DNA of 64,000 bases from positions 1 through 64,000 of the forward strand of contig CAIQJF010000072.1 in the NCBI GenBank assembly GCA_903872075.1, in the 5' to 3' direction. This document shows, in pieces, positions 63,409 to 64,000 of this stretch (its first letter is position 1; each line of letters begins with the position of its first letter). The notes below the pieces were generated by a model, which saw only the letters and a list, made by a program, of their open reading frames with translations, had not been told where the DNA came from and made no database searches. This DNA comes from an uncultured Caulobacteraceae bacterium. Its GTDB lineage: Bacteria > Pseudomonadota > Alphaproteobacteria > Caulobacterales > Caulobacteraceae. Made by a program: the position numbers and the translations under genes.

Positions 63409-63444
63409 TCGCCGGCAGGCGCGGCATTGTGCACCCGGCTTGTC

Positions 63445-63488
63445 CGTACATTTGGATTGACAAGTCAGACCGTCAATTTAGTTTGACA
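63445..63488 (+). promoter_or_regulatory. tandem PpsR-like boxes upstream of bchX
   Basis: Two plus-strand CGT-N12-ACA boxes, CGTACATTTGGATTGACA (63445-63462) and CGTCAATTTAGTTTGACA (63471-63488), separated by 8 bp. That spacing is the one typical of cooperative PpsR/CrtJ binding. Each includes a TTGACA -35. The surrounding 246-base gap is otherwise filled only by the 39-codon ORF described separately. Confidence 0.75.
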
Positions 63489-63538
63489 CTTGAGGCTTTG
63501 GTAAGGTGGCCATGTCGCCGCCTTCGGGAGGGGACCTG

Positions 63539-63658
63539 ATGAATCTCCTTGATATGCGGCCCGGGTCCTTCGGAGCGACGTCCGTTCAGACTCGCGACGC
63601 GATCCAGGCCGCGAATCGATCCCGAACGCCGGCGCCTAAGGGGAGACTGGACGGATGA
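63539..63658 (+). CDS. possible 39-aa leader ORF overlapping bchX
   Basis: An open frame of 39 codons starting ATGAATCTCC, with GGGAGGGG about 5 bases upstream and an end (GGATGA) overlapping the bchX start by ATGA. The product (MNLLDMRPGSFGATSVQTRD...) has no membrane segment or motif. Codon use is less GC3-rich than bch genes, so it may be a translated leader or only chance. An in-frame ATG at 63512 would lengthen it by 9 codons. Confidence 0.35.
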   Translation: MNLLDMRPGSFGATSVQTRDAIQAANRSRTPAPKGRLDG

Positions 63659-64000
63659 GCGTTACTCTGATCGTCAATCGCGCCTTGCGGCAGGAAGCCG
63701 AGATCGAGCCGGATCCCGTGCACACCGGACCGGTGACCAAGGAAACCCAGGTCATCGCCATCTACGGCAAGGGCGGCAGCGGCAAAAGCTTCGCCCTGTC
63801 GAACCTGAGCTACATGATGGCCCAGCAGGGCAAGCGCGTTCTGCTGATCGGCTGCGATCCGAAGTCCGACACCACCTCCCTGCTGTTCGGCGGCAAGTCC
63901 TGCCCGACGATCATCGAAACCTCGGCCAAGAAGAAGCTGGCCGGCGAAGAGGTGCGAATCGAGGATGTCTGCTTCACCCGCGACGGCGTGTTCGCCATGG
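63655..64000 (+). CDS. bchX: chlorophyllide reductase iron protein BchX (3' truncated by window edge)
   Basis: The first 115 codons of the NifH-like subunit of chlorophyllide a reductase, which reduces ring B on the way to bacteriochlorophyll a. The P-loop is AIYGKGGSGKSFALSNL, followed by GCDPKSDTTSLLFGG; the Ser-Phe variant after GKS is typical of BchX and not BchL. The start overlaps the stop of the small ORF. bchY and bchZ presumably follow outside. Confidence 0.96.
   Translation, partial: MSVTLIVNRALRQEAEIEPDPVHTGPVTKETQVIAIYGKGGSGKSFALSNLSYMMAQQGKRVLLIGCDPKSDTTSLLFGGKSCPTIIETSAKKKLAGEEVRIEDVCFTRDGVFAM

Noticed and set aside
63441..63458. TGT at 63441 as the left half of the first bchX box.
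   Set aside because: Its spacing to ACA at 63460 is 16 bases; the CGT at 63445 gives the exact N12 spacing.

Overview
The window is very GC-rich chromosomal DNA from an alphaproteobacterium, most likely an aerobic anoxygenic phototroph of the Caulobacterales (Phenylobacterium/Caulobacter/Brevundimonas type). The indications are an EipA (DUF1134) protein, a PEPxWA-CTERM protein, an alphaproteobacterial LexA box, and a photosynthesis gene cluster that uses the oxygen-dependent cyclase AcsF. This taxonomic call is inference; no rRNA gene is present.

Left part (1 to about 26.7 kb), ordinary chromosome. It begins with acyl-CoA and small-molecule catabolism: a partial acyl-CoA dehydrogenase, an acyl-CoA ligase divergent from an amidohydrolase, and a PhyH oxygenase. 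A TsdA-like dihaem cytochrome is paired with a DsrE protein. Next come a bacterial neprosin-like protein, two VOC proteins (one with a LexA-type box) and a single-chain biotin-dependent acyl-CoA carboxylase. The housekeeping block rpmI-rplT-terminator-pheS-pheT follows, then a TIR-TM-TPR protein, a PEPxWA-CTERM protein divergent from a tandem DUF4139 pair, eipA, lepA, a coiled-coil hypothetical and an SDR.

Right part (about 26.8 to 64 kb), photosynthesis gene cluster. A leftward superoperon runs bchF-bchN-bchB-bchH-bchL-bchM-lhaA-puhA-puhB-puhC-orf101-acsF-puhE-hemA, with many overlapping stop/start codons. Divergent from it run the regulators aerR/ppaA and ppsR, then bchG-pucC-like-bchP-tspO-orf94. 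A lipoprotein cytochrome c and hemE point left. bchI-bchD-bchO, crtI-crtB and a 54-aa membrane ORF point right. crtD-crtC point left, and crtE-crtF-bchC and the start of bchX point right. Together these cover ALA synthesis, most of the Mg branch to bacteriochlorophyll a, spheroidene-type carotenoids, reaction-centre H subunit and assembly factors, and their redox/light regulators. The pufBALM genes, bchY, bchZ and the rest of bchX are not in view.

Most unusual points: a recurrent PpsR-like box that here mostly reads CGT-N12-ACA (eight sites at five promoters); a crtC with no ATG/GTG/TTG where its conserved N-terminus begins; a crtI start codon inside a PpsR box; two small ORFs (54 aa after crtB, 39 aa overlapping the start of bchX); a neprosin-family protein in a bacterium; and a LexA-type box in front of a VOC gene.
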